A stretch of DNA of 64,000 nucleotides from Chrysopilus asiliformis (GCA_964034945.1 OZ035963.1:47914032-47978031); one strand, 5' to 3'. Positions 11,449 to 24,054 are shown, counted from the stretch's first letter. The notes: generated from the sequence alone by a model not told the origin. Translations and numbers: made by a program.

Positions 11449-12009
11449 TCGGGTCTTTCAATAAGGACATAACAATTTTGTATTTAAATAAAACACAGAA
11501 TAATTGAGATATCGGGCTGAAATTTATTCCAGGTGTAGTGGACATGTTACATTTAAGTATGAAATTCGATGTCGTTCATATGGCCACCGAGAGCACGCTT
11601 GCAGATTGATTCTTTGGAGCCAATTTTCCACCACTCTTCCACACATATCGGCCGGAACGTTGGCAATTTCTCGTTCGATATTGTTCCTGAGCTCCGCTAA
11701 CATTGTTGGCTTGTTGCCATAAACCAACGACTTAACATAACCCCATAAAAAGAAATCCAACGGCGTTAAATCGCATGAGCGAGGTGGCCATTCGACCGGA
11801 CCATTTCTCGAGATTACACGATTGCGTCCACCGACTCAGAATTTCGGTAGTAAGTTTTAATAACTTCCATACGTTGCTCGTTCGTGAACTTCACCATGAT
11901 AAAAATGTAAACCTTGACTGACGTTTTAGCATTGCCAGATAATAAAAAAAGTTTTAGGGTGCGTTTTTATTAAAATACAAAATTGTTATGTCCTTATTGA
12001 AAGACCCTT
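11449..12009 (-). mobile_element. Internally deleted mariner-type element, copy 2
   Basis: 561 bp flanked by TA on both sides (11447-11448 and 12010-12011). Terminal inverted repeats GGGTCTTTCAATAAGG. Colinear with copy 1 at 736-1296 including the deletion point, so both descend from one deleted source element. Confidence 0.88.
11524..11897 (-). pseudogene. Mariner-type transposase remnant, copy 2
   Basis: Same content as at 811-1184: an N-terminal start at 11897 that stops early, and a C-terminal region with MDFFLWGYVKSLVYGNKPT, the end of the catalytic domain. Central catalytic residues are absent, so it is inactive. Confidence 0.8.
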
Positions 12010-12011
12010 TA

Positions 12012-13090
12012 GTTAAGAATATATACCCCGAACAATGCATGAACATAAATGTAAATTTAGTAAAGCTTGGGACATTTACATATGGCTGCTGATCGAAAAA
12101 AGGTACAAAATCATATGCTGGGTGATTGGGAAACAACAAGTAAACCGCGGCACAAGCATGCAAAGATTCAACTCCTTAGTTAAGCAAAGGCTAAACCCAT
12201 ACGACGCAAACGCTCGCACCAAATCAATTATTAATGGCGTCTCTGATTTTGTATGAAATATTTCATATCTGTTTTCAGTATGAAATTCATAGTATGTGAC
12301 GGATTTTTTTTAACCAGTTACATAAAGAAATCACTGCTACGAAATATCATTTTTTTCCTTTTGAATTTTCGCAGAAAGTCAGAAAGACAGAAAAACAGAA
12401 AAACAGAACAACAGTGCGACGGAAAGACTGACAGACCGAGGGCAGAGAAAAAGAAAGAAAATATACAATTGAGTCGCAAGTAACACAGACCCAACTGCGC
12501 AAGTTTAAATACCACGCCTCCCGAAAACTTTCCGGTGGAACATATTTTTTTTACATAAATTATATTAAAATTTCCGGTCCTCAGCTTTTTAAGCTAAAAT
12601 TTGATGGCCTTTTTATTTTTTTCCGGAGGCATTACTTTATTTTTTTGGGTGAAAAGGAATAGAAATTAACTATTACTATTTTTTGGACTCGTCCAAATGA
12701 AAAATATTAATATTTTTACTGAAAAGGAAACAATTTCTATAAATATTTCGACTGATTTCCAAAAAAAGTGAGTTTGGAATAATTACTTCTGTTTTACATC
12801 TTCTCTTAAAAATTTGAACAAAAACTCGCTCCATCTCATAAATTATAAATAGCTCGTCATTGCCGAACTCAAAAAACCGAGAAATGACTTAAACAAATCG
12901 GAAAGAAAATTTTGTATGTACAGATACTTAACAAATTTAATTAAAAGTGATTTTCATCTATCATGCACCGCTTTCGAGAAAATTGCAAGGTATTTTTTAA
13001 AAAACTCACCCTGTATATAGATAAATAGATATATGGAAGAGCTGCACCGATAAATTGGGAAAATATCCCATTTTTTTCTCTCTATATAAT
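12012..13090. other. Unassigned spacer with purine-rich microsatellite
   Basis: Nothing gene-like. 12373-12415 is an (ACAGAAAA)-type tract continuing into GACAGACCGAGG. Confidence 0.35.
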
Positions 13091-14022
13091 GTAGGGTCGG
13101 GTAGGGTGAAGTGGTCCGTAGGAAGAAGTGGTCCACCACCATTTTTGTTAGTAATAGTGACATTAGAAGAGAATATGCAACTCTCATCGGTTGCTCTTGA
13201 TGATACCTTGTTTTTTATTAGTCATTGAAGTGTGCAGACACATATTTACTCACTCTCACAGACCAGTGCCAAAAAAACATTGTGAAAAGTTTTCCCAAGT
13301 ATTCACATTTAACAACATTTTGACGAATTCTTCATCAATTTCAATAAGCTAATTAATCTAAAATGTTGTTTACATTATGAACTTTGTAAATCCACCGAAT
13401 TTCTGCACTTTTTTCCACAATTGTTGAAGCAGCGTCATTCCGCGCAAAATAGCGTCGATAAGGAGAAGTGTTCCACGTTTGGTAGGGTGAAGTGGTCCAC
13501 CCTGTCAATCTCATATTTCGTGTTTTAAAGTTTTTTATGAGTTATTTTGAATGTTTCAAATCGTGGCCGAAAATCGATGCGAAGCTCGATTATAACTTCT
13601 CCCGAAAATCGGGCTGAATTAGAGAAGCAGAAAAAGCCGCCGGAAAGTGATGCCTAACAACTACACCGAAGAAACCAACACCAAAACAGACCAAACGCTC
13701 ATTTGTTACTTTCGAATAAACCATATTTTCGATAAAACTTCATGATTATATTTTTATTTGTCATGTTTATGCGATTTCTGGAAAGTTTTTGAGGGTGGAC
13801 TACTTCTCCCTACCATTTCGAAAAAAATCGAAAAATCAAAGTTTTCGATAAATGCCTAAAAATTAAATTTAATGTCAAAAAGTTGGCAATCTGTGATTGC
13901 AGAAAGTTAGCTTAGGTCACACGCTTGCGATTTGACTATCTTATCATGCAAAAATTCCAATTTTTGACCATTTTGTGGCCAATAATAAAAACGTGGACCA
14001 GTTCACCCTACCTGACCCTACT
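13091..14022 (-). mobile_element. TIR element family I, copy 2
   Basis: Inverted relative to copy 1: left end GTAGGGTCGGGTAGGG, right end CCTACCTGACCCTAC. Shared interior includes GGCCAATAATAAAAACGTGG beside the right end, internal GAAGTGGTCCAC sites and a conserved block near 13560-13690. Length (~932 bp) almost equals copy 1. Confidence 0.75.
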
Positions 14023-15998
14023 TGCCGATCTATAATCTAATTTATATTTTTAAAAACAAATTCCTTGAACTTATATAAATTACAACCCATTGGTGTTTAG
14101 TTTTTTTACCAAATTGATTACGTGAAGTATTTCTCACTTGATGACAAATGCTAAATTGAAATTCTTTGTGATCTTATAAGAACAAATTGGACCTCCGTGA
14201 TTGTATAAAAGTTTGCCGCTCTAATGTATTTTCGCCGAAGAATCCTTTATTCAATCTTTAAAGCAATACAGCACAACAGTAGATATTTTGCAGCCAGCAA
14301 GCACTTACTATCGATTGGATATTTCAACTTTTAAAAATATTCCCTTCCATTTGTGAACAAAACATAAAATGAACGATAACTGGAACGAAATAGCAATGTC
14401 TGTGATTTATTAGTGAAATAAATCACATTATCGCTTCTTAATATACTCACCAGAAAAATCTACAGCGAATTTAATAAGATACAGACACATACCAAAGAAA
14501 AGCCAACTTGGCAGAGTTGAAAACTGAACTGATCTGTCTGTCTGTATGAGAACAGAATATATTTTGAAATGGTTTAATAAAAAAAAATTAAATACACTTG
14601 GTATTAATCCAGAGACATTTGTCTTAACGACAGTCCTGATTCTTAACCGAAAAGCTAAAGCCTTAAAGGTCACACTGCCAATATGTTATGTTTTTGCCGT
14701 TTTAATACGAACAGACACTGACTTTTTGAATGCCATAAAAATAAATCTTAATGAGACGATAAGATGATATTCGACAGAAATACAAATGAGGTTAGGTTTA
14801 ACGTAGATACTGATGGCTGAAATTGAAAACGATCATGGATATTATGTGGTATGCAATGTATTATGCTCATTTGTCGATAAATCCGTGTACCGCACCAAAG
14901 AAACGATTCGACGCGATCAAATCAGCTAAATTTACATGCGGGGATATTCAATCACCTGAATTTAGATTTTTTACCTTTTGGTTGATCTCTACGTCGCGAT
15001 ACCTTTACCACCTTTGGGAAACTCGATCTGTTCTAAATGAGCAGTCATTAGTCTTTGGATTACAAATAACCACCGCAATCGAACGATCAATTGGACTTGG
15101 TTTCGGGATTTTCATTATCAAACGATTTCCATGAAAGGTAAACGGGATGTTGGAAACGGGGGCAAAAAAGATAAACGAATAAAATTGGTGAATAATTGAA
15201 TTCCATAGGTGGTAATTAATCAGAACGGGTGGGAACGGGAGACCGGACAATCGACTTATGATCGGCTTCTGGTTATGCTATTGATCACTTGTCGTGATCG
15301 TATCGAACTTTAAAATGAACAAACGACACTGCGGTTGGTCTTTATACTTATGTTTTTGTATTATTTTATTATTATTAAAAGTTAGGTACCATTGAGTTAT
15401 GCAGCTTCTGTTACATACTAAATAATGTGCAGGAGGTACTGAATTGAATCGCTCCTGTAGACTGATTGTGTACACGTCTAAAATTTATTTCTGAGAATCA
15501 TGCTGTGCTGTGCGATCGGTTTACAATCTACTATTGGGTACATTTCGATTCTCCAGAAGTTACAGATTCAGTTTTATGAATGCAAATTATCTGCATTTTT
15601 GATTTCCAAACTACGTATAAATACTTATATTGCGAATGGTCAAGAATTAGGGTCATCTAAAAATTCATTTTGGACTTTTTTCAATTAAAAATGTAAGTTT
15701 CGCATTCAATTCATAAATCAATAGAAAATATCAGTTGTGATCAACAAAAAACTTTCCACTGCAATATTTAGTTTCAGAAAAATATGTAAAAAATAGTTTT
15801 TTTCAAATATCTCAAAAACCGTTAAAGATATGTAAAAATCGTTAGCGATATATCACATGTAAACCAATGGCGCATGGCACACTGGAATCAATTTTTCTGA
15901 ACTGACCTGTAGCTGATATCAGGAACATGTCGGGTAGTTTCTAATGTCATTTTTGTTAGATTAAATAAAATAAAATCATAATTTTCAATATTTTTTTC
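14023..15998. other. Long unassigned spacer
   Basis: About 2 kb. Open frames at 14428-14767 and 14823-15134 have no recognised similarity and no clear splice context. 15790-15855 carries AAACCGTTAAAGATATG wording like family D. Confidence 0.35.
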
Positions 15999-16368
15999 GT
16001 CTGGCCACAAATAATATACAGATGAACAGAGCTCAAAGAAAACCATGTTATATGAAACCAAATCAAGCGAGCTTTTAAAAGCCGAAAAACTTTTTCCTCT
16101 GGGAGAGCCTTGTCTTCGGTTCTTTTGAGATGATTTCAAGCTTTTATAAACTTGTTTTATACAACCCCACCGCCGCGCCAATCATACAAAAAATTCAACA
16201 CATATTTATTACATTCACTTGTGTGTGTTCGGCATACGATTTGACGAGAAACTATCTCTCCACTCTCGCTTAAATTTAAGTCAAAAGCTTTTGTCGGCTG
16301 ATCGTTAAAAATGGTATCATGAGTTTCTTTGAGCTCTGGTCATCTGTATATTATTTGTGGTCTGGCGG
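15999..16368. mobile_element. Foldback MITE P (~370 bp)
   Basis: A near-perfect inverted repeat of about 46 bp: left CTGGCCACAAATAATATACA (16001 on), right its complement ending at 16365, with GAGCTCAAAGAAA at the inner edge of both arms. No coding content. Confidence 0.7.
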
Positions 16369-16558
16369 TAATAATTGTCTGTTAAAGTAGCATGGCCACT
16401 CTCTAGAATATAGGCTCTCTACTTCATATAATGTTGACTTTAAAATAATTACTAGTTGGGTTTTTTAGCAGAGAAATAAGGAGAAGTTCTTCCTCCGAGT
16501 CCGACATTTTGACGTTTGATGTCAGCTGATCCCAGTTCAGTGTGCCACGTCAACTGAT

Positions 16559-16621
16559 CGAATCAGTTCCTGCAGCTGCGCGACCTGATGTCGGAATTAG
16601 GCAGCTGCAGGAGCTGATTCG
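16559..16621. repeat. 21-bp hairpin with GCAGCTGC core
   Basis: CGAATCAG(T/C)TCCTGCAGCTGC arms at 16559-16579 and 16601-16621, one mismatch, 21-nt loop. Lies just left of a family A copy. Confidence 0.6.
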
Positions 16622-16647
16622 CCAGTGTGACATCTCGTTTAAAGGAA

Positions 16648-17243
16648 AAACATAACAAAAGCTATAATTGCCAATCTGGCAATTATTGAAAACTCGTATG
16701 GTGATATTCGTATCATAATTCGAGCAGTTGTACCAAAATTCCACTTTGAAGTCAAATTTTCCAATAAGATTTTTTTAAAACTTGTTCCAATCGGATTTTG
16801 ATGTATGGGAGTTTTATGTAGAATCATATCCTAAATAACCTTTGTTCTTGCACTTTTTTAATAAGATACACCATTTTTGAGATATTCACAAAAAAACATT
16901 TTCGTTCGTATGGGGGGTACCCCCCCCCCCCTAATGGTCCGTTTTTACGAACTTAGCCTTGCATTTTACGAAAAACCAATCTGCGCAAAATTTCAAGTCT
17001 CTAGCTCAATCCGTCCGCCTGTAATCCGCGCCACCGACAGACAGACAGACGGACGGACGGACGGACGGACGGACGGACGGACAGACGGACGGACAGACGG
17101 ACGGACGGACATGCTAAATTCAATTTTTTTTATCATTCTAAACACACTGGTGTAATTCATTTTTGTGTGTGATGACGGGATCTTGGCGTTACAAACGGTA
17201 AGGCAAATCTAATATACCCTTTGGTTTCACCATACGGGTATAA
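16648..17243 (-). mobile_element. DINE-1-like element, family A copy 1
   Basis: Read on the minus strand it starts TATACCCGTATGGTGA at 17243, carries a GTCY tetranucleotide core (17036-17111), the inverted sub-terminal partner near 16700 and ends in the hairpin ATAATTGCCA/TGGCAATTAT and AGCTTTTGTTATG. Central palindrome here is G6 TA C12. No proteins encoded. Structure matches non-autonomous Helentron-associated elements. Confidence 0.8.
17036..17111. repeat. (ACGG/ACAG)n tetranucleotide core of A1
   Basis: Near-perfect tetranucleotide array. It gives long but meaningless open frames. Confidence 0.9.
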
Positions 17244-18137
17244 ACACAGGAATTTTATTTTCTTTGAATTTTTTCATAGCATGTTTTCTCAAAAGCAATT
17301 GTTGAGAACCGTTAGGGATACGTAAAAACCGTCACAGCAAAATATGTAGAAAATTTAATATCCTTTAAATTTTGTTATAATTTTTTTTCCAAACAGCCTT
17401 TCAGACATTTTTTAAATATTGTTAATTTAGTTAATTTTTAGTATATTACTTAATTAATTAATCAATTAAAAATGAAGCTTTTGTTTTCCAGAAAAATGGA
17501 GCATTTCCTTATATTCTTTAAAGTAAATTAAAAAATTCTTGAAAACGAATTGTATTGATTTCTTGTAAATTATCACAGTTTCATTTTCTTCTTATGCCAT
17601 TTTACAATTTTGTAGCTTAGTATAATTTTGTATCAGTATTTACAATTGTATATCTTAGTATTGTATAACACTTGAAGTTAAAATCAGAGTCGGAGTTGGA
17701 GTCGGAGTTGGAGTCGGAGTTGGAGTCGCAGTTGGTTTTTTTTAGAAATTGGTAACTCCGGAGTCGGAGACGTGGTTTGGGCTTTTTCAAAACGACTCCA
17801 CACCCTTGTTTTTTTCTAGTGTTTGATAAATTATAACACTAAATTAAAAAAAAAACCCTAGACGCTAGCACAACATATCCCCAAATCCGTGACTGTCTCG
17901 GCAAATCCAGGACTTATAATGACACAATTAATAAGCAAAAATTGGTCAAACTACCCCTCTTCCTCCCTCACCCTATCCAAAAAAAAGTTTAAGACAAAAA
18001 GTATTTGTAATTTAAAACTTCGTGTCGATAAGACATAAATTACGATTTTCATCATGACGTGCCATTGAATTTTCCAGCATTTGTCAGATTTTTTTTTTAT
18101 GTTTTGCGAAACAATGCTCGGAAAAACTATTTCTGCA
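17244..18137. other. Unassigned AT-rich spacer with 12-bp tandem
   Basis: GGAGTCGGAGTT-type repeat (about four units) at 17688-17735. The remainder shows nothing recognisable. Confidence 0.4.
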
Positions 18138-18406
18138 AGTGTCATTCTGTATTTTGATGCCATATGGCAACGCAGTTAAAAATTTGAATTGGCTCATTAT
18201 TTATTTATTTTCAACACTCTATTCTCATTCAGTGCACCTTTAAGTGCATTTGTGACCCAATTTTGATTTTTTGAGTAAAAAGCTGAACTACAGTGGACGT
18301 ATTTGTAAAAAATAAAAATTTTTAATTTTTACTAATAGTTTAAACATCATTAATTTGTATAGAGAGAATTTTTAACCCCCATAGAAAAAGACATGTAACG
18401 AACGGG
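18138..18406 (+). mobile_element. piggyBac-like MITE family J, decayed copy
   Basis: Colinear with 40520-40810 (shared GGCAACGCAGTTAAA, AGTGCATTTGTGACCCAATT, AAACATCATTAATTTGTATA). The right end is AACGAACGGG followed by ATAA and the left end is mutated, so this copy is older. Confidence 0.7.
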
Positions 18407-18832
18407 ATAATCAAAATTCAATCAAATCACTTTACTCTTTCGCTCCTTCATACATCTGAACATGTTAATTTTTGTCACCTATTAGAATTTAAATTTTGTA
18501 TAAAGACTCATAATTCCTAATACACAAAAAATAAAAAGTATTTGGAAGTATGCTATAGTAAACCATTATCCATAAAGTGACAAATTCATGAAATTATAAC
18601 GAAATACAACATCATATTGAGAAACGAACTTTTTGAACAACCTAAATTACGTTATTGAGCACGCGATAAACATTTGAATACTTCGATACATTTTAAATAT
18701 TTTTTGTAAATATAAAGATTCTTTTCCTTACACATAAAACACATGTAATTGCTATTTTGCAAGTGAATTTTCTGATTAATTTGATCTTGAAGAAGTTATT
18801 GGGTGTAGACTGTGATAGTTTATTAGCTGCTG
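18407..18832. other. Unassigned AT-rich spacer
   Basis: Nothing recognised. Confidence 0.35.
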
Positions 18833-19043
18833 GTTATAATTAGGGTGGCCATATTTTTTTTTATTCGAATCCGGGACAGATAATTGGTGAGGGATCGTGG
18901 TCAGGGGAGCGGGATGAGGATGGGAGAATATTTATTACCTAGAAATAAATCAGAAAATTCGAAATAAGTTAATCAATTTGCATCATAAAAAAGGGAAAAA
19001 CTCACCCTTATCACTTGATCGTATCTAACAGAAATATGTTTAA

Positions 19044-19271
19044 CCCTATTCCTGTCAGGCTGTGACTGTGAGTCACTATTCAATTTCGAACCAATATAGA
19101 TGATTTAATACATGTTTTAACGCAAAATCAATTTAATGTATTTTATTATTGGTCACTACGCTACTGTTATATAGAATAAATTTTATGTTTTTTTGTTAAA
19201 TTGATTTTGCGTTAAAACATGTATTAAATCATCTATATTGGTTCGAAATTCACAGCCTGACAGGAATAGGG
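19044..19271. mobile_element. Palindromic piggyBac-like MITE, 228 bp
   Basis: TTAA|CCCTATTCCTGTCAGGCTG at left and the exact complement CAGCCTGACAGGAATAGGG|TTAA at right. Apart from a 17-nt insert in the left arm the arms match for about 80 bp, making a long stem around a ~60-nt loop. TTAA target and CCC..GGG ends are piggyBac hallmarks. Confidence 0.88.
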
Positions 19272-19351
19272 TTAAAATGTAAAAAAAATGTTACTTCAAT
19301 TATTTCTTAATGTAAAGAAAAATCACAATTCTTATTGCTTTCATATAAAGA

Positions 19352-19680
19352 ACTAGCTTGCATACCCGTCGTTGCCGGGTTAAGTTTTTTCATTTTTTTT
19401 TATGGTCTATGTTGGAGCTAAACTGCAGGCCAATCGGTTCAGTAGTTTCCCCGCGAAAGAGTAACATAGCGCAAAAACTAAGTTTCGAAATCACCTTACT
19501 CCCTCCCCTTACTCCCCCCACCCCTCGCGCTACTTTTCCTTATGCCTATGTTGGAACCAGAACTACCACAGACACTCATGCCAAATTTCAAGTCAATCGG
19601 TTCAGCCGTTTTTGCGTGAAAGAGGAACAGACAGACAGACTGACACCAACTCATTTTTATATATTAGTATGATTAGTATG
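19352..19680 (+). repeat. Interspersed repeat family F, copy 1
   Basis: Starts ACTAGCTTGCATACCCGTCG, with TTGCCGGGT, and includes CAATCGGTTCAG and GCGAAAGAGTAACATAGCGC, then ACAGACAGACAGACTGAC and an AT-rich tail TTTTTATATATTAGTATG. Short copies of this design are common in arthropods; no protein is encoded. Confidence 0.65.
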
Positions 19681-19789
19681 ATTAAACGATCTATAATGGT
19701 AACACAATATAGTAGCATAGGGACCATAATGAAGTTCCTATTGGAATAAAAACATTCGGTATCATCACGAAACGGGTGACACAGCACTT

Positions 19790-22080
19790 AAAAGTTCATT
19801 TAAAGGATCCTGGATGCCAAAAAACACATTTTAGTGGATGCGGGTGGGGGGTTAGTAACCATCAAAATACAAAAGTGTCTCAAATTATGTTTTAAGAGCT
19901 CCAGAATGCGATAAATGGCTTTTTAGCGATTATTGTTCTTCCAGTGGCGTAGGTGTATTTTTTTAGTGGGGGACCGCTCCGTTTTTCTTTTTGCTTTTTT
20001 ATAAGTCTACACAGAAAATAAAAAGTATGTAAATATTACGAAAACGTTTGTTAATATAACGAAACCATTTGTCCCCCATGGGCCGACAAAATATTTTGTT
20101 AATGGTACGATGTCAATTTTGTTAAGTTTTTGTATTTTTGTATTTCGTTTTCACAAAAATTTTGTTAATATTACAAATATTTTGTAAATATTACAAATAT
20201 TTTGTAAATATTACAAAAACAAATCTCTCTTGTTGATATGGAATCTCTTTCTGTTTCTTGCTTAGTGTGTGTTCATAGAATTTAATATATGCAACTAATG
20301 AGCGGAAATTGTTTTAGTGTGATGACTTTAAAAATTAAGAGATGCTTGTTTGTTTCTGATAGTTTCTATATTGAATATTCGTATGGAGGAAATGTTTTAT
20401 GACGGCCAATATGATGCGAAATGAAAATAATTTATTTTGAATGATTTTTCTTACAAAAACTTCAAACGAATGAATTCTCTCGACGAATGTTGTTGTGTTA
20501 CCTCGAAAAAATACTATTCGCGTTTAGTATTTTTCGAAAATGGGAAAAAATTATCGAAATCTGAAAAAAATTGGCATAAAAAATATTTCAAAAAAGCATT
20601 CCAACTAATGTCTAAACCAGCGGGCTTCGGCCATGTGCACCAAGGGCATTTTCGAGGCTCAAATTGCCCTGCTATCCATCGATTCTTCATGCTACCCGTT
20701 TCATTCTGGCTTGTACGAAAACTGCATACATACGCATATGAAAGAAATAATCTGTTTCACTTTGCATATAACCCGTTCTGCTTCCACTTGTGCATTTTGC
20801 ATATCATGGAGCTTTGCTGAGTTCTAAGGAAGGCCATTTATGCGAGAGATTTTTATTAGCTCAGTTGTCATTAGGACATTGACTGAAGCGGTGGTGTATT
20901 TCGCGTTGCGAAACGTAGCGAAAAAATTAACACTGCTAAAAATCATAAAGCGTATTGTCTCAAAAGACGACACGAGTTTTGGGAATGAGTGTTTCTTTTT
21001 TCGGTTTAATAAAACAATGCAATGTTTAATATGATTTCAGAGAATTAAAACAACACAAAATACGATTTAAATATGCGTTTTAGTAACTCCATAAAATATC
21101 AATTGATCAAATGAATGTTTTTGATTTTAATAATTTCATTTTTATTTTCCGATTGTGATTCGGAAATTTAACATAAATTTTTTTCTTTGTCAAACCTATT
21201 TTTAACGTAAAGTAAAACAATTAACAGTGTGTCAAAACCAAAAATAATGAAAAAGAGCTTTCAACAAAGTTTGAACTAGGCTCGGAGAGCAAGCCATATA
21301 AACAAGTAAATCGCTTGTCAGTGGTAGTGGATGCCCGAGAACTTTCAAAGCTTTCCTGGCCCTGGTCTAAACTAAGAAATGCTTTCCAAAAACTGATTTT
21401 TTGCATCAGTTTTATGAAAAATTATTGGAATCGCTTTAAAATCGAGTTTTTAGAACTGGCGAATCGACTAACAAAATCGTCGCCATTTTTTCGTCATACA
21501 CAAGTGTGGCGCAGTTCTACTAGTAGTCTAATTACCTGCTGCAGGCATCCAAACATTAACAGCAGGGAATTGGATACTTACAGCGGCTAATGAGACCACT
21601 AATAGAAAAGCTTATGTACCGAAATGACGCCATGATGCAAATCAGATTTGACAAAATGTACTTCGTAATATTAACAAATTTTAGTAACTATACAAAAAAA
21701 TATTGGTTAATTTTTTCGTAGTATATACAAAACTTCAGTAATATTTACGAATTTTTTTTTTGTTAGGCTTAACAAAACCCATTTTGTAAATAATACAAAA
21801 TTATTTCTTTCTGTGTAGCCAGAGCTTTAATGCCGAAGCATGGCTCAGGATGGTACCTCAGGAGGATTTTTGTACACACCTCTTTTGACGTTAACGGATT
21901 TAAAATCTGTTGAAAAATAACAATTTTACAGCGGTTTGAAATTTTTGAAAAAAAAAAACATTTGGGGCGCCACTGCGCGGCTTTCATGGTCGAGCAACCT
22001 CCCCCAACCTACCAGCAAAACACGAAAGTCAAATTATAAAAGCTTAGCACGCTTCGGCGATAATGGCAAGGCATAAAAAT
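19790..22080 (+). repeat. Repeat family M, copy 1, interrupted by element N
   Basis: Shares with 23560-23880 the landmarks AAGAGCTCCAGAATGC, CCAGTGGCGTA, TTTGGGGCGCCACTG and CTACCAGCAAAAC. CAGTGGCG (19942) and CGCCACTG (21975) form an inverted pair, like a hAT-type end. The 20007-21818 element lies inside. Confidence 0.6.
20007..21818. mobile_element. TIR element N, 1.8 kb, nested in repeat M
   Basis: CTACACAGAAA at left and TTTCTGTGTAG at right. Both ends carry many TTTGTAAATATTAC-type words, probably binding sites. Open frames of 60-127 residues inside (for example 20437-20820) show no known domain. Not assigned to a superfamily; no clear target duplication. Confidence 0.6.
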
Positions 22081-22414
22081 GGGTTAAAATAGCGCGTGCG
22101 AAAAACTATTGTACGTTCCAACTCTTTTCAAAAATAAATGATTTTTTCTGTCACTTTTTTTGTGGTATATTTTTTTAATAGAACACAACAACAAGTTGAG
22201 CCGTAAGCAAACTTTTTAGAGAGAAATATATGTGATAATGAAAAATTTTATATAAATGCGCCGCAGGCGATTTTGTTTAAACTAAAAGTTTGATGAACGT
22301 AGAAACTTATGAAAAAATTGCTCCCCAGGCGAAAATTTTCGATGTCATCGAATAAAAATTAGGTTCCGGGATAAAAAATTAGGTTCCGGGACGTGTGGCC
22401 ACCCTAGTTATAAG

Positions 22415-23450
22415 CGGCGATTTTAGACCAAGTGAAGAATTTTGATGCAAAAGAGGAATCATTTGGTTGCCCAGTGGTCGTCTAACTAAATGATATATGA
22501 ATCTTAATGTTTTACATGTTAATATCGATTGTAGAACAGCAAAAGATGACACATTTCTTACAGTCTACATAGAACTAACGGAGGTATCATAGATGAGAAA
22601 TATTAATTTGCCGCAATACCACCCGCCTCCTATAAATATGTTAAATGCTCTCGTGATTAGAATTCATTAAATTTTGTATTAGCTGTAAACATTAAACTTT
22701 TTAGCCATTTCATGTTATTTATTGATGATCGTAAGAAATTTTAGAATTCGAATTTAATGATAAATTTTATGCGAGATATTAATTTAGTGTTTATTTTTCA
22801 TTTGTTAAAAATCATCGTTCAATTTGTCTTGTTTTTAAATACATAAATTACACCAAAGTATAGTGTATATAAACTAATGATCGCAGACCGAGTTCATCAA
22901 ATCGGAAAGTTCATATATTGAAGGTATTGTTTTCTTGTAAAATAAAAAGATATAATGCCCTTTTTTAACCGACTTCCAAAAAGGAAAAGGTTCTCAATTC
23001 AACCTGAATAGTTTTTTTAATGTAATGTTTTCTTCTATTATAAAACACTTACGCACTTTTCAATTTTTTTGCAGCGATATTTTCATTATAAAACGCTATT
23101 TATGATCCATCTAACGGTACGTCCATCTAACGTTTCTCACATGCTTTCCGAACATTCTAATTGCAATTATAATTTATATAATGAACAACAATTTAAATAA
23201 TTCGTGAAAAACAGGTATTGTAAATATTTCAGGAATAGCTAACTTGTGCAAGTTTTGAAAATTTCACTATACTTTTTTTACTTCTTATAAATTGGTTTCT
23301 TGGTTTAATTTTCTTAATATTTTCAAAGATCCTTTAACCTCTGGCAGGATATTAGTTCGGTTTTGAACCTCTGAATATATTTTTGACTTACAAGCAAAGG
23401 CACACAGGTGTCGGGTATGCTATATCGGTTCAAAAAATAAGAGACACATC
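22415..23450. other. Unassigned AT-rich spacer
   Basis: About 1 kb with nothing recognised. Confidence 0.35.
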
Positions 23451-23518
23451 ATAGCGGTTAATTTCCATATTTAGAGGGTAATGCTGACTTTTTCTTTAGG
23501 TGAAAGAGAATTTGTGGC

Positions 23519-23540
23519 GGGGGGGGGGGGGGGGGGGGGG
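23519..23540. repeat. Homopolymer G tract (22)
   Basis: Uninterrupted run of 22 G beside repeat M copy 2. Confidence 0.9.
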
Positions 23541-23559
23541 TGCTTTGGGAGGGAGGTAG

Positions 23560-23880
23560 GGGGGTCAAAAATATCGTCCAAAACAAGTTCTAAGAGCTTC
23601 AGAATGCAAAAAAATACATTTTAGAGATTTTTGGTTATTCCAGTGGCGCATGCGTATTTTTAGCCCGAGGTCAAACGATATTATCTATACCGATCTTTTC
23701 GCGTTTACGGTTTTTAAGTCGAGTGAAAATACAGGTTTTTTAGCGGTTTTAAATTATTTAGAAAATTTTTTTTGGGGCGCCACGACTAAATTTTAAATAT
23801 GTTTTAGAAAGCACTATATCCCCGCAATCTACTAGCAAAAGAAGAGGAACCTAGCGACTCGCGTCGGTGTATTATTTCAA
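23560..23880 (+). repeat. Repeat family M, copy 2
   Basis: Shorter, uninterrupted counterpart of 19790-22080, with CAGTGGCGCA at 23641 and GGGGCGCCAC ending at 23783. Confidence 0.6.
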
Positions 23881-24054
23881 AAATTTTAAAATTAGGTAAC
23901 TAATTGAGGTAAAAAGTTGAAATTTGGCTCCTTCCCCCTTCTCCAATACAGATCGAAAAGATTTTTGCAATTTTCTCGACAGCGGTACGTTTTTTTTTTC
24001 AAATCGCATTCTATAGGTTTCTATGAGACGATAACCGATAAAATGAATAAATTA

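Larger units (their letters stand above)
18841..22406. mobile_element. hAT-like composite element U, 3.57 kb
   Basis: Ends TAGGGTGGCCA at 18841 and TGGCCACCCTA at 22406, with GTTATAA(T/G) flanking both sides (18833-18840 and 22407-22414; 7 of 8 match), the 8-bp target duplication of hAT elements. Beyond the first 11 bp the ends share CCCGG(A) wording; the right end has a tandem AAAAAATTAGGTTCCGGGA. No transposase survives. Contains a piggyBac-like MITE, an F repeat and repeat M with nested element N. Confidence 0.65.

Noticed and set aside
14823..15134. 103-codon open frame
   Set aside because: No domain, codon bias or splice context; likely chance.
20437..20820. 127-codon frame as transposase of element N
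   Set aside because: No DDE or DNA-binding motif visible; no match to known transposase features.
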